Shown in pieces: positions 17,263 to 25,953 of a stretch of DNA of 64,000 bases. Within the stretch, counting starts at the first letter, position 1. Each line of letters opens with the position of its first letter. Position numbers and translations under genes: made by a program. The notes below the pieces were generated by a model. It ran no database searches. It was given only the letters and a program-made list of their open reading frames with translations, and had not been told where the DNA came from. The stretch comes from Labilibaculum sp. K2S (GTDB lineage Bacteria; Bacteroidota; Bacteroidia; Bacteroidales; Marinifilaceae), in assembly GCF_030372765.1 (NCBI RefSeq), contig NZ_JAUCMW010000020.1, forward strand, positions 1-64,000, written 5' to 3'.

Positions 17263-20082
17263 ATGGAAAAAATGATGAAACATATAAGAATAGGAATGAT
17301 TTTATTCGGATTGTTCTTCGGCTTTCTGTTTGGCGTAAATGCCCAAATAGATACTGCAAAAGTAGTGGCATCCGATGATGATTCTTTAGTACATGGGACT
17401 TTTAATTCTGTTAAGAAAAAGGATATGCCTAATGGTGTCTCGGTATTAAATCCTTCAGAATACTTAGATAAACATTATGGTACTTATCCTTTGGATGGAA
17501 TTGCAGCTTTTGTTGGAGGCGCTAATCTTTGGAATTTAGGTGACTATTTAGTGTTAATTGATGGAGTTCAACGTGAAATACGTGATATAACTGCAGCAGA
17601 AATTGAGCAAATTTCTTTTTTAAAAGGTGCTAATGCCATTGTATTGTATGGTTTGCGAGCGGCCAACGGTGTTGTGCTGATAACAACTAAGCGTGGCAAA
17701 GTTGGTGATAAGCAGATGAATGTTCGTGTTAATGCAGGGCTAAATATGCCCAAAGCGTATCCTGAGTATTTAAATTCAGGCGAATACATGACTTTTTATA
17801 ACCAAGCGCGTGAAAATGATAAATTAGCGGCTTTGTATAGCGATGAAGAAATTGCGAACTACACTGGTCATACTAATACGGATCGTTATCCTGATGTGGA
17901 CTATTATTCATCTGATTATTTAAAAAAGATGTATAACACATATAGTGTAAATGGAGATTTTTCAGGAGGAAATGATATTGCACAATTTTATCTTTTTGGA
18001 GGTTATGAAAGCAATAATTCTTTGTTGAATTTTGGAGAAAGTCAAAATGCGCTGAACTCTCGTTTAAGTGTGCGTGGTAATATTGATTTGAAATTGAATG
18101 ATTATATCAAGACATACGTGAATATTTCCACTGTTTTTAATTCAGATAAGTCTGGTAACGGTAACTATTGGGAAAAGGCGGCTTCGGCAAAACCGAATAA
18201 GTTTTCGCCGCTTATTCCGATAAATTCGATCATGTCTTCAGCGAACGATGCTTTAAGTCTTTTAAAGGAAAATAGTTCGTATTTGATTGATGGAAATTAT
18301 CTAGCTGGAGGTAATTCCGAATTTGGAACAACAGCATTCGGTGATGAGTATCTGACTGGTTATAAAAATTATATTGATCGTAGATTTCAATATACCAGCG
18401 GTGTTGATATTGACTTGCGTAATGTGATTGATGGTCTTTCATTCCATGGACAGGTAAGTATTGACTATATAAATAAGTATAAACAATCTGTTGATAATGG
18501 ATATGCTGTTTACGAAGCTGAATGGCAACATTTTACAGAAGGTGATTCTATAGTTGGCTTAACGAAGCATGGTAAAGATACTAGAAGTGGTAATCAAAAC
18601 TTGTCCGAGCAATGGAATCATAACGTTATGGAATCCTTTATTCATTTTGATTACACAAAGACTTTTAATGATAAGCATAATTTGGATGTTGTGTTATTAG
18701 CTGCCGGAGCTCGTAAACGTGAGTTTGGTGAATTCCAATCGTATACTAATGCTAATGTAGGATTGCAATTATCCTATAATTTAGACCATAAGTATTACGT
18801 TGATTTTAGCGGATCATTAGTAAACTCCACAAAATTGCCAAAAGATAAGCGTACTGCTTTCTCACCTACCATTGGTTTAGGATGGGTTATTAGCGAAGAA
18901 GACTTTTTAAAAGGTGGTATTTTCGATCGTTTAAAATTAAGTGCAACAGCAGGAGAGGTTAATACGGATTTAAATTTCGAAGAGTATTATATGTATCAAG
19001 GTATCTATTCAAGATCATCTTATTATTCATGGAGAGATGGTGGATATCAAAATCAGGGCTTTACGCCTACGCATGGTGAAAATCTTGATCTTGGATATGT
19101 TAAAAGAAAAGAATTAAGTTTCGGGGTGGAAGCCTTAATGTTAAATAAAATGTTAGCATTCAAAGCCAATGCTTTTTTCATCAAAAAAGATGGTTTACCT
19201 CAACAAGCATATAGCCAATATCCAAGTTATTTTAAAACAGGTTATCCTTCAGGTTCTTTTGTGCCATTTATTAATTATGGTGTAAATAATTATAAAGGGT
19301 TTGATTTTGAAATTAACTACAGAAAACAGTTTGGTGAAGTTGCTTTGACTATTGGTGCTGCAGGCACCTATGTTAAAACTAAAGTGTTGAAAACTGAAGA
19401 GGAATTTGGTATAGAGGATTATCGAAGCAGAATAGGAAAACCTACAGATGCTATTTTTGGTTTACAAAGCGATGGTTTTTTTATGAGCGATGAAGAAGCT
19501 GCAAATACTACAATAAAGCAAACTTTTGGTGGCGAGCTAAGAGGCGGTGATATCAAATATGTTGATCAGAATGGAGACAATGTTATCGATAATCGGGATC
19601 AAATTAAACTAGGAACTTGGGGGAGTCCATTTAATTTTGGTTTAAATGTAACTGCCGAGGTTAAAAACTTTACATTATTTGTGTTGGGGACTGGTTCTTT
19701 GGGAGGTATAGCGGTTAAGGATAATGATTATTTCTGGGTTTACGGCGATAAGAAATATTCAAACGTTGTGGTTGATGGCTGGACTGAAGAAACTAAAAAC
19801 ACGGCAACTTACCCGCGTTTATCAACCTTAAGTGGAGCTAATAATTTTAGAACGTCTGACTTTTGGACATATAGTACAGATCGTTTTGATTTAGCTAAAG
19901 TGCAGTTAACTTATGCTTTGCCAAAATCCGTTTTAGGCAGCTCATTTGTTAAAGATGTAAATATCTACGTGAGTGGCTCTAATTTATTAACGTTAAGCAA
20001 AAATAAGGATATTTTGGAATTGAATTTTGGAAAAGCTCCGCAAACTCGTTTCTATAACCTTGGTGTCAAAGCTGTATTTTAA
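17263..20082 (+). CDS. Second, short SusC-type TonB-dependent transporter
   Basis: 939 residues with signal peptide (MKHIRIGMILFGLFF...NAQ). Unlike the first SusC it has no carboxypeptidase-regulatory-like domain and no clear TonB box; only about 60 residues separate the signal from a shortened plug that begins near YLDKHYGTYPLDGIAAF and lacks the usual LxGxxPG and IRG blocks. The plug end (LVLIDGVQREIRD, FLKGANAIVLYGLRAANG, VLITTKRGK) and a complete barrel are present. Barrel strands are well kept, so this is a functional-looking variant rather than a pseudogene. It is followed by its own SusD after 14 bp. How it engages TonB is unclear; it may work together with the first SusC. Confidence 0.9.
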   Translation: MEKMMKHIRIGMILFGLFFGFLFGVNAQIDTAKVVASDDDSLVHGTFNSVKKKDMPNGVSVLNPSEYLDKHYGTYPLDGIAAFVGGANLWNLGDYLVLIDGVQREIRDITAAEIEQISFLKGANAIVLYGLRAANGVVLITTKRGKVGDKQMNVRVNAGLNMPKAYPEYLNSGEYMTFYNQARENDKLAALYSDEEIANYTGHTNTDRYPDVDYYSSDYLKKMYNTYSVNGDFSGGNDIAQFYLFGGYESNNSLLNFGESQNALNSRLSVRGNIDLKLNDYIKTYVNISTVFNSDKSGNGNYWEKAASAKPNKFSPLIPINSIMSSANDALSLLKENSSYLIDGNYLAGGNSEFGTTAFGDEYLTGYKNYIDRRFQYTSGVDIDLRNVIDGLSFHGQVSIDYINKYKQSVDNGYAVYEAEWQHFTEGDSIVGLTKHGKDTRSGNQNLSEQWNHNVMESFIHFDYTKTFNDKHNLDVVLLAAGARKREFGEFQSYTNANVGLQLSYNLDHKYYVDFSGSLVNSTKLPKDKRTAFSPTIGLGWVISEEDFLKGGIFDRLKLSATAGEVNTDLNFEEYYMYQGIYSRSSYYSWRDGGYQNQGFTPTHGENLDLGYVKRKELSFGVEALMLNKMLAFKANAFFIKKDGLPQQAYSQYPSYFKTGYPSGSFVPFINYGVNNYKGFDFEINYRKQFGEVALTIGAAGTYVKTKVLKTEEEFGIEDYRSRIGKPTDAIFGLQSDGFFMSDEEAANTTIKQTFGGELRGGDIKYVDQNGDNVIDNRDQIKLGTWGSPFNFGLNVTAEVKNFTLFVLGTGSLGGIAVKDNDYFWVYGDKKYSNVVVDGWTEETKNTATYPRLSTLSGANNFRTSDFWTYSTDRFDLAKVQLTYALPKSVLGSSFVKDVNIYVSGSNLLTLSKNKDILELNFGKAPQTRFYNLGVKAVF

Positions 20083-20096
20083 ATGATATCATTAAA

Positions 20097-21857
20097 ATGA
20101 AAACAGATATGAAGACAAATTTATTTATATTATTGGCTTTGTTTTTTATTTTCACAGGTTGTGAAGACTTATTGTCTCCGGCCGATGAGAATAATCCAAC
20201 GCTCGAAAACATATATGAAGACGCAGCTTATGCTGAGGGATTGTTATTAAATGCATATGTTTTTTTACCTTCAGGAAGCTATTCGTTTAACGATGTTGCA
20301 ACTGATGATGCAGTGTCAAACGATCCGAATAATAATTATCTTGCCATGGCTACCGGTGGATGGTCGGCAATGGAAAACCCAACTTCAAGATGGGTAAACT
20401 CTTATGCTGCTATTAATTATTTAAATATTTTTTTAGCTGAAACTGATCAGGTTGAATGGGCAACTACAGGCGAATATGTTAAGGAAATGTTTAATGATAG
20501 GTTTAAAGGTGAGGCCTATGGTTTACGTGCTCTTTTTATGTATTACTTGTTAGAAGCACATGCCGGTAAAGATGCTGGAGGTAATCTTCTTGGTGTCCCC
20601 ATTTTAACAGAGCCTTTAGATGGACAATCAAGTTATGATATTCCTAGAAGCACATTTGCGCAGTGTTTAACTCAGGTTTATGATGATTTAACAAAAGCCG
20701 AAAGTTATTTACCTCTGGATTTTGAAGATATCAAAGAAGGCGAATTACCTTCAAAATATCAAGGTAAAACATCTGCGTCTGATTATAACAGAGTATTTGG
20801 CGCATATAACAGACAACGCTTGAGTACCCGAATTGTTAAAGGAATCAGAGCCAAAGTTGCTTTATTAGCGGCGAGTCCTGCTTTTAACGAAACCACTTCC
20901 TGGGAAAATGCCGCTGATGCCGCAGGGCAAGTTCTTGATCTTATAGGTGGTGTAGCTGGGATAGATCCACAAGGAGGTACTTGGTATTCAAAAGAGAATG
21001 GAAGTATAACAGATAATTTAGTTGTTGGTACAAATCCTCAGGAAATTCTTTGGAGAACAAATGTTTCAGAAGAAAGTGATTTGGAACCAGATAATTATCC
21101 ACCCTCATTGTATGGTAGTGGACGTGTAAACCCTACTCAAAATCTTGTTGATGCGTTTCCTATGGCTAATGGGTTACCAATTGCTGATGGGGCTAGTGGA
21201 TATGATGAGAACAACCCGTATGTAGGTAGAGACCCTCGTTTGAATGACTATATTCTATATAATGGAAGTACATTTGGTCCAGGTTCAAATTCTATTTTAA
21301 CGAGTGAGGATAGTGGTGAAGATGGTATTGGTGCAATCGCTAAATCAACTCGCACAGGATATTATTTGCGTAAATTACTTCGTGAGGATGTAAATCTTGA
21401 TGCTGCCAATAAGGCAAATAAGAAACATTATATTTCTCGGATTCGTTATACAGAGTTGTTTTTAGCCTATGCTGAAGCTGCTAATGAAGCATGGGGACCG
21501 GATGGGTCAGGAAGTCATGGCTATTCAGCCAGAGATGTAATTGCTGCTATTCGTCAGAGGGCAGGTATTTCTCAGCCGGATAATCATTTAGCATCCATTA
21601 GTTCTCTTGCTGATATGAGGAAGTTAATCCGTAATGAAAGAAGATTAGAACTTTGTTTTGAAGGTAATCGTTTTTGGGATTTACGCAGATGGAATGAATC
21701 ACTTACAGAAACTGCGAGAGGTATGAGAATTTCTTCTAATGGAGCATATCAAGTGGTAAACGTTGAAAAAAGACAATACCAAGATTTTATGAATTATGGT
21801 CCGTTGCCATATCAAGAAGTGATTAAGTGGAATATGACTCAGAATGTGGGTTGGTAA
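20097..21857 (+). CDS. Second SusD-type glycan-binding lipoprotein
   Basis: 586 residues, lipoprotein signal ending FIFTGC; ATG 20109 is an equally possible start. SusD hallmarks include GEAYGLRALFMYYLLEAH, the RLSTRIVKGIRAKVALLAAS helix pair, RYTELFLAYAEAANEA and the C-terminal block NERRLELCFEGNRFWDLRRW. Sequence outside these motifs differs clearly from the first SusD, so the two pairs probably bind different parts or lengths of the glycan. It ends NMTQNVGW and is followed by the surface lipoprotein gene in the same operon. Confidence 0.94.
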   Translation: MKTDMKTNLFILLALFFIFTGCEDLLSPADENNPTLENIYEDAAYAEGLLLNAYVFLPSGSYSFNDVATDDAVSNDPNNNYLAMATGGWSAMENPTSRWVNSYAAINYLNIFLAETDQVEWATTGEYVKEMFNDRFKGEAYGLRALFMYYLLEAHAGKDAGGNLLGVPILTEPLDGQSSYDIPRSTFAQCLTQVYDDLTKAESYLPLDFEDIKEGELPSKYQGKTSASDYNRVFGAYNRQRLSTRIVKGIRAKVALLAASPAFNETTSWENAADAAGQVLDLIGGVAGIDPQGGTWYSKENGSITDNLVVGTNPQEILWRTNVSEESDLEPDNYPPSLYGSGRVNPTQNLVDAFPMANGLPIADGASGYDENNPYVGRDPRLNDYILYNGSTFGPGSNSILTSEDSGEDGIGAIAKSTRTGYYLRKLLREDVNLDAANKANKKHYISRIRYTELFLAYAEAANEAWGPDGSGSHGYSARDVIAAIRQRAGISQPDNHLASISSLADMRKLIRNERRLELCFEGNRFWDLRRWNESLTETARGMRISSNGAYQVVNVEKRQYQDFMNYGPLPYQEVIKWNMTQNVGW

Positions 21858-21880
21858 ATAATGTTAAAAACATAAGGAAA

Positions 21881-22912
21881 ATGAAAAAGTTAATTTTTAT
21901 TTCACTGATAATTCTTACACTGATAACTTCATGTCATAATCAGGATTGGGAATTTGAGGACTACGATTATACGACAGTGTATTTTGCTTATCAAACGCCT
22001 GTTAGAACTATTGTGTTAGGTGAGGATATTTATGAGAATTCTCTTGATAATGAGCATAAGTGTAAAATTATGGCCACAATAGGAGGTGTTTATGAGAATT
22101 CAGTTAATAGGATTCTTGACGTAACTGTTGATAATTCACTATGCCAGAATCTCCAGTTTGAATCAGGAAAATCTGTATTGCCTATGCCAAGTGATTATTA
22201 TACGCTTGCAGATGATATGCAAATTATAATACCTAAAGGCTCTAGAACAGGAGGCATAGAAGTACAATTAACAGATGCATTTTTTGCAGATCCTGACGCC
22301 ATTACCAATACCTATGTTATTCCATTACTTATAGAGAATGTACAAAATGCAGACTCAATTCTGTGTGGAGAACCTGCTGTTGAAAACCCCAATAGAGCTA
22401 TAGCTTCAGATTGGGGTACAGTACCAAAAGATTATATATTTTATTGTATTAAGTATATTAATTCTTGGGATGCAACTTATTTAAGGAGAGGTAAGGATGT
22501 TGTTGTAGCAAATAATGGAGATAATTCATTAAATACAACTAATGTTTATCATGAAGATTATATTGCAGATGATCAGGTTGTTAAAATGAATACGATGACT
22601 TTAGGTGAGGTTTCTTTGTCTCTTTCTACCAGAAACGGAGGATCTGATATTGATATTCCATTTGAGATTCGATTGAATTTTACTAAAGATGGAGAATGTA
22701 CTGTTTCAGAACCTTTAACGGCAGGTTACAGCGTAAGTGGAACTGGAAAATATGTTAATGATGGTGATAAATGGGGTGACAAGGCGAGAAATGTGGTTTA
22801 TTTAGATTATAGTATAGATTTTGGAACAACTACGCATTCATTTAATGATACTCTTGTTGTAAGAGACCGAGATATAGTTCTTGAAACTTTTACTCCTACT
22901 TTGGTTCCGTAA
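21881..22912 (+). CDS. DUF1735/DUF5627-type surface glycan-binding lipoprotein
   Basis: 343 residues from ATG 21881, which has AAGGAAA just upstream; the longer frame from 21827 overlaps susD and adds an implausible leader. Lipoprotein signal MKKLIFISLIILTLITSC. The N-terminal half resembles the DUF1735 (BT_3987-like) beta-sandwich, with the phrases VPIPKGS-like IIPKGSRTGGIEVQL and YVIPLLIENV. The C-terminal half ends DTLVVRDRDIVLETF in the manner of DUF5627. Such proteins occupy the SusE/SusF position in these operons and are thought to help bind glycan at the surface. Last gene of the SusC/D operon; a terminator hairpin follows. Confidence 0.8.
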   Translation: MKKLIFISLIILTLITSCHNQDWEFEDYDYTTVYFAYQTPVRTIVLGEDIYENSLDNEHKCKIMATIGGVYENSVNRILDVTVDNSLCQNLQFESGKSVLPMPSDYYTLADDMQIIIPKGSRTGGIEVQLTDAFFADPDAITNTYVIPLLIENVQNADSILCGEPAVENPNRAIASDWGTVPKDYIFYCIKYINSWDATYLRRGKDVVVANNGDNSLNTTNVYHEDYIADDQVVKMNTMTLGEVSLSLSTRNGGSDIDIPFEIRLNFTKDGECTVSEPLTAGYSVSGTGKYVNDGDKWGDKARNVVYLDYSIDFGTTTHSFNDTLVVRDRDIVLETFTPTLVP

Positions 22913-22966
22913 AAGGTACTTGAATGGTTAAATAGTATTATTTAACTTGCTTGAAATATAATTTTA

Positions 22967-22997
22967 AGAGGCTGTCATTAAACGACAGTCTCTTTTG
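22967..22997 (+). terminator. Rho-independent terminator of the Sus operon
   Basis: AGAGGCTGTC (22967-22976) pairs with GACAGTCTCT (22984-22993), with one G-T pair and a 7-nt loop, followed by TTTT. It lies 55 bp after the lipoprotein stop codon. Confidence 0.8.
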
Positions 22998-23096
22998 TTA
23001 TTGCATATTTTAATGGAATTGATCGTTGTTTTTGGATCAAGCAGAAAATTTGGAGATCATAAATGAAAGTTATAAACTGGTTTGAGTTTATGATTA

Positions 23097-23840
23097 TTAC
23101 TTATCGAAGAGAATATACACTTTGAAAGTGTCTTTGATAAGATATATAATTAGCCAATTTTGGTTCTCATCATCCAAAAACTCTTTATCAACCTTTTCCA
23201 TTTTGAACTTGATTTTGGCAAAGGGATCCGATCTCATCCATTCGTTTGCAAGAGCCCAATTCGTTATTTTCTTAAAATTCTTAAGGTATTTAAATGTGGT
23301 ATTGGTTGAGCATTTCCGTTCTGTTCGAAAGTAATGTTCAAAATCAGTAATGAATTGGTGATTGATTTTGTTTAGAGGTAAATCTTTTAAATTGTATTGT
23401 GTTTTAATGAAGGTCTGACTGTGTTTTAAACAGGTTCTGTATCGTTCTACTGTACCTTCTGCCATATCTATCCCAATACGTTTTTCACATCTCTCATTGT
23501 GTCTCTGGAAGATGCTTATAATACTAAGATCTTCATTTTCCTGATTTAGGCTCGCTTTTACATTTTTACAACAAAGCTCTTCTTGAATTTCAAGATCAGT
23601 AATGATTTTCAGGAGTTTTTCTTCCATGTAATGGATGTAACGATTGTTTTCTTTTGTCTTAAGTGAGTTGCCTTTGCACTTTCCCTTATTGGCATCCCAT
23701 AGATTAGAATCAATACTTCTCTTCAAAGAGATATCTAATCTTTGCCCATCGATAGTAATTCTTACAAAGATCGGAGATTCTCCATTTTTTAGTTGGGTAG
23801 TTTTTCTTGCAAAAAATAAAATAGAAGTTTTTTGTGTCAT
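23097..23840 (-). pseudogene. Truncated tyrosine recombinase (integrase), N-terminal half only
   Basis: 247 residues. It contains the Arm DNA-binding domain of Bacteroidota integrases (SILFFARKTTQLKNGESPIFVRITIDG, within about 1-85) and the SAM-like core-binding domain (about 110-215, HQFITDFEHYFRTERKCSTNT and NWALANEWMRSDPF). Full-length relatives have about 400 residues with a catalytic domain carrying R-H-R-Y. Here the frame degenerates after EFLDDENQ, loses the usual linker and stops at about the point where the catalytic domain should begin. Without it no recombination is possible. It lies 250 bp from a tRNA operon on the same strand, the usual kind of integration target, so it looks like the scar of a former integrative element. 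Confidence 0.8.
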
Positions 23841-24038
23841 TGTTACTAGTTTTTGAATGTGTTAAAACGATTTGTCAAAACTAGCAAACGAGTGAAATTT
23901 GAACGGAGCAAAAGGATGAATTACAGTGCATTAGTACCTGTTCGAGGTGTAGCAAAATTAAGCTTTCTAATCTACACCTTTCGAAACACCATTATAATGT
24001 AGGTTTAGGTGTTTAATTGCTTTGGTACTAAATGAAGA

Positions 24039-24071
24039 AAGCCTTGTAAACGTTAAGTTTACAAGGCTTTT
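24039..24071 (-). terminator. Terminator of the tRNA operon
   Basis: A perfect 13-bp stem: AAGCCTTGTAAAC (24039-24051) pairs with GTTTACAAGGCTT (24057-24069) over a 5-nt loop. On the minus strand it follows tRNA-Ser and is trailed by TTTCTT. It can also work in the + direction (TTTTCC). Confidence 0.85.
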
Positions 24072-24091
24072 CCTTCTATTGCATTTCTGCA

Positions 24092-24179
24092 TGGCGGAGA
24101 GAGAGGGATTCGAACCCCCGGTACGTTGCCGCACAATAGTTTTCAAGACTACCGCATTCGACCACTCTGCCATCTCTCC
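24092..24179 (-). tRNA. tRNA-Ser (anticodon UGA)
   Basis: On the minus strand it starts GGAGAGATGGCAGAGTGG, has the anticodon loop CTTGAAA (TGA), a long variable arm, and a TTCGAAT T-loop. The acceptor GGAGAGA pairs with TCTCTCC, and the 3' end encodes G plus CCA. Last tRNA of the operon. It is the only one of the five with an encoded CCA. Confidence 0.95.
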
Positions 24180-24190
24180 AATAATAATTG

Positions 24191-24263
24191 AGCGGGAAAC
24201 GAGACTCAAACTCGCGACCCTCAGCTTGGAAGGCTGATGCTCTATCAACTGAGCTATTCCCGC
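24191..24263 (-). tRNA. tRNA-Gly (anticodon UCC), copy 1
   Basis: 73 nt. Acceptor GCGGGAA/TTCCCGC, D-arm AGCTCAGTTGATAGAGC, anticodon loop CTTCCAA (TCC). The T-arm loop TTTGAGT is slightly unusual. CCA not encoded. Identical to 24414-24486. Confidence 0.95.
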
Positions 24264-24308
24264 ATTAATGATTTCATAATGATTGAGCTTTCTCAATCGA
24301 AATCAAAG

Positions 24309-24390
24309 TGGGGAGAGCAGGATTCGAACCTACGAAGACGAAGTCAGCGGAGTTACAGTCCGCCCCAGTTGGCCACTTTGGTATCTCCCC
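24309..24390 (-). tRNA. tRNA-Tyr (anticodon GUA), copy 1
   Basis: 82 nt class II tRNA. Acceptor GGGGAGA/TCTCCCC, anticodon loop CTGTAAC (GTA), long variable arm and TTCGAAT T-loop. CCA not encoded. Identical to 24528-24609. Confidence 0.95.
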
Positions 24391-24413
24391 AAATAATAAT
24401 TTCAAAAAAAATG

Positions 24414-24486
24414 AGCGGGAAACGAGACTCAAACTCGCGACCCTCAGCTTGGAAGGCTGATGCTCTATCAACTGAGCTATTCCCGC
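24414..24486 (-). tRNA. tRNA-Gly (anticodon UCC), copy 2
   Basis: Exact copy of the tRNA-Gly at 24191-24263. Together with the neighbouring tRNA-Tyr it forms a tandem Tyr-Gly duplication within the operon. The spacers between the copies differ. Confidence 0.95.
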
Positions 24487-24527
24487 ATGCAAGAAACACG
24501 TTTGTTCCTTGGTTAAAAAATTTAAAG

Positions 24528-24609
24528 TGGGGAGAGCAGGATTCGAACCTACGAAGACGAAGTCAGCGGAGTTACAGTCCGCCCCAGTTGGCCACTTTGG
24601 TATCTCCCC
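24528..24609 (-). tRNA. tRNA-Tyr (anticodon GUA), copy 2
   Basis: Exact copy of 24309-24390 and the first tRNA of the minus-strand operon Tyr-Gly-Tyr-Gly-Ser. The promoter motif at 24653-24660 is 43 bp upstream. Confidence 0.95.
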
Positions 24610-24652
24610 CAATGCAATGTATGTAAAGAACTTTGTTTCTTGATTGCGGATG

Positions 24653-24682
24653 CAAATATAGGAGCTTTACTACAAAATACAA
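24653..24682 (-). promoter_or_regulatory. Promoter of the tRNA operon (Bacteroidota consensus)
   Basis: On the minus strand TATATTTG (24653-24660) matches the -7 element TAnnTTTG, and TTG (24680-24682) lies 19 bp upstream at the -33 position. Confidence 0.75.
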
Positions 24683-25032
24683 GGGGTGCCTGTGTTTTTT
24701 TTTCAAAAAAAATGAAATATTTATGTAAGTGTTTGATTTCCTATGAAATATTTTTTCCATATAATTCTCCTGGAAATTTGAGACGCTGTTTTTTTATGAA
24801 ACAGGACTGCTTTTATTGCGATCTGAAAATTGAATTGAACTGATTTCGCTTCTGTAGATTTTCTGACGGAGATCAGGAGAGGAGTATTTGATTGTATCTC
24901 TTTTTTAGGCTGTTTAAAGAGTAAAGAATTGTGATCGGAGAAGAACGTTGATTTATACCTGTAAGTCTTTTCCTGCGCTTTCTATTGTTGTAAATAGTAA
25001 TTTTTATCAGTTTGTATTTTAGAAAAAGAGCA

Positions 25033-25069
25033 AAAAAAAACGGAGACTATTGTTTAGCCTCCGTTTTTA
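25033..25069 (-). terminator. Terminator after the TPR membrane protein gene
   Basis: AAAACGGAG pairs with CTCCGTTTT around a 12-nt loop, just after the stop codon at 25085. The A-run at 25032-25040 becomes a T-run on the minus strand. Confidence 0.75.
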
Positions 25070-25084
25070 TATTTTGAGTTTGTT

Positions 25085-25777
25085 TTACTTTATCATCGAC
25101 TTAGCTCTTGTGATGTATTTTTCAACATCTCGGGCTTCTGCTGATTTAGAAAAGTCTTGTTCAATAGTTTCGTAAGCAGCTAGTGCTTTATTGTACTCTC
25201 CTAACATTTCGTAAGCAAGTCCTGCTTTTTGCAAATAAATAGGTGTTGTGAAATCATTTGTATTAAATGAACTGGCATCCATATAATTTAAAGCTGCTTT
25301 TTTAGTATTTCCTAATTCCATATAAGCATCACCAATGGCAGATTTTGCAAGAGCACTAAGTAAGAAATCATCAGAACTGAATTTTTCTAAACAATCAACT
25401 GCATTTTGGAATTTGCCCATTCTTAAATAAGAAACACCAGCATAATATTCTGAAATATTTCCTGCCGGAGTTGAGCTAAACTCATCAATAATATCCAAAA
25501 ACCCAGGATAATTTTCATCTCCGTTTAATGCAAGATTAAATGAATCCTTCTCGAAATATCTTTGAGCCTGAAATAACTGATTTTGAGCACGCTCATTAAG
25601 AGGAGCTTTGTAGTATTTTTGATAGGCAAAAATTCCTACTGCTAAAATAATTATTACTAAAGCAATAGTGGACAGTTTTTTCTGATTCTTCTCAATATAT
25701 TGTTCGGTTTTGCTTAGTGCTTCTTCTAAATTTTCAAAATTATCTTCAGATACCTGATTGTTTTTATTTTTTGACAT
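25085..25777 (-). CDS. TPR-repeat membrane protein (YfgM-like)
   Basis: 230 residues from ATG 25777; a TTG six bases earlier is less likely. The order is an acidic cytoplasmic N-terminus, one membrane helix (LSTIALVIIILAVGIFAYQKYY, within about 38-58), then tetratricopeptide repeats outside the membrane (GKFQNAVDCLEKF, GDAYMELGNTKKAALNY, GEYNKALAAYETI). This architecture is that of YfgM-like proteins, which in gammaproteobacteria associate with the SecYEG translocon and periplasmic chaperones; whether the role holds here is inference. A TACATTTG promoter element is found 34 bp upstream and a terminator downstream, so it is monocistronic. Confidence 0.8.
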   Translation of the reverse strand: MSKNKNNQVSEDNFENLEEALSKTEQYIEKNQKKLSTIALVIIILAVGIFAYQKYYKAPLNERAQNQLFQAQRYFEKDSFNLALNGDENYPGFLDIIDEFSSTPAGNISEYYAGVSYLRMGKFQNAVDCLEKFSSDDFLLSALAKSAIGDAYMELGNTKKAALNYMDASSFNTNDFTTPIYLQKAGLAYEMLGEYNKALAAYETIEQDFSKSAEARDVEKYITRAKSMIK

Positions 25778-25810
25778 GCTCAAATATTATTAGTTTTATT
25801 TTTTCTAACG

Positions 25811-25818
25811 CAAATGTA
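25811..25818 (-). promoter_or_regulatory. -7 promoter element for the TPR gene
   Basis: Minus-strand TACATTTG matches TAnnTTTG exactly, 34 bp before the ATG. No clear TTG at the -33 position. Confidence 0.6.
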
Positions 25819-25920
25819 ATTTTTTTTACGAAATATCATACATTTTTTCAGTAAAAAGTGAAGATGGGATTTTAGAATATTATAGAACTAAATAAGTAAA
25901 TCCAAATTGATTTAATTTAG

Positions 25921-25928
25921 TAATTTTG
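25921..25928 (+). promoter_or_regulatory. -7 promoter element for recF
   Basis: TAATTTTG matches TAnnTTTG, 25 bp before the recF ATG. No good -33 TTTG is visible. Confidence 0.55.
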
Positions 25929-25953
25929 CAATAGTCATCTAATCCATTCATAC

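Larger units (their letters stand above)
24610..25084. other. Intergenic region: tRNA promoter and TPR-gene terminator
   Basis: Besides the tRNA promoter at its left end and the terminator at its right end, about 350 bp of AT-rich sequence carry nothing I can identify. Confidence 0.5.

Noticed and set aside
24191..24609. Repeated blocks that resemble a repeat-spacer array
   Set aside because: The repeats are complete tRNA-Gly and tRNA-Tyr genes; only two units and no CRISPR features.
23967..24626. ORFs across the tRNA cluster on both strands
   Set aside because: They are translations of tRNA genes and their terminator.
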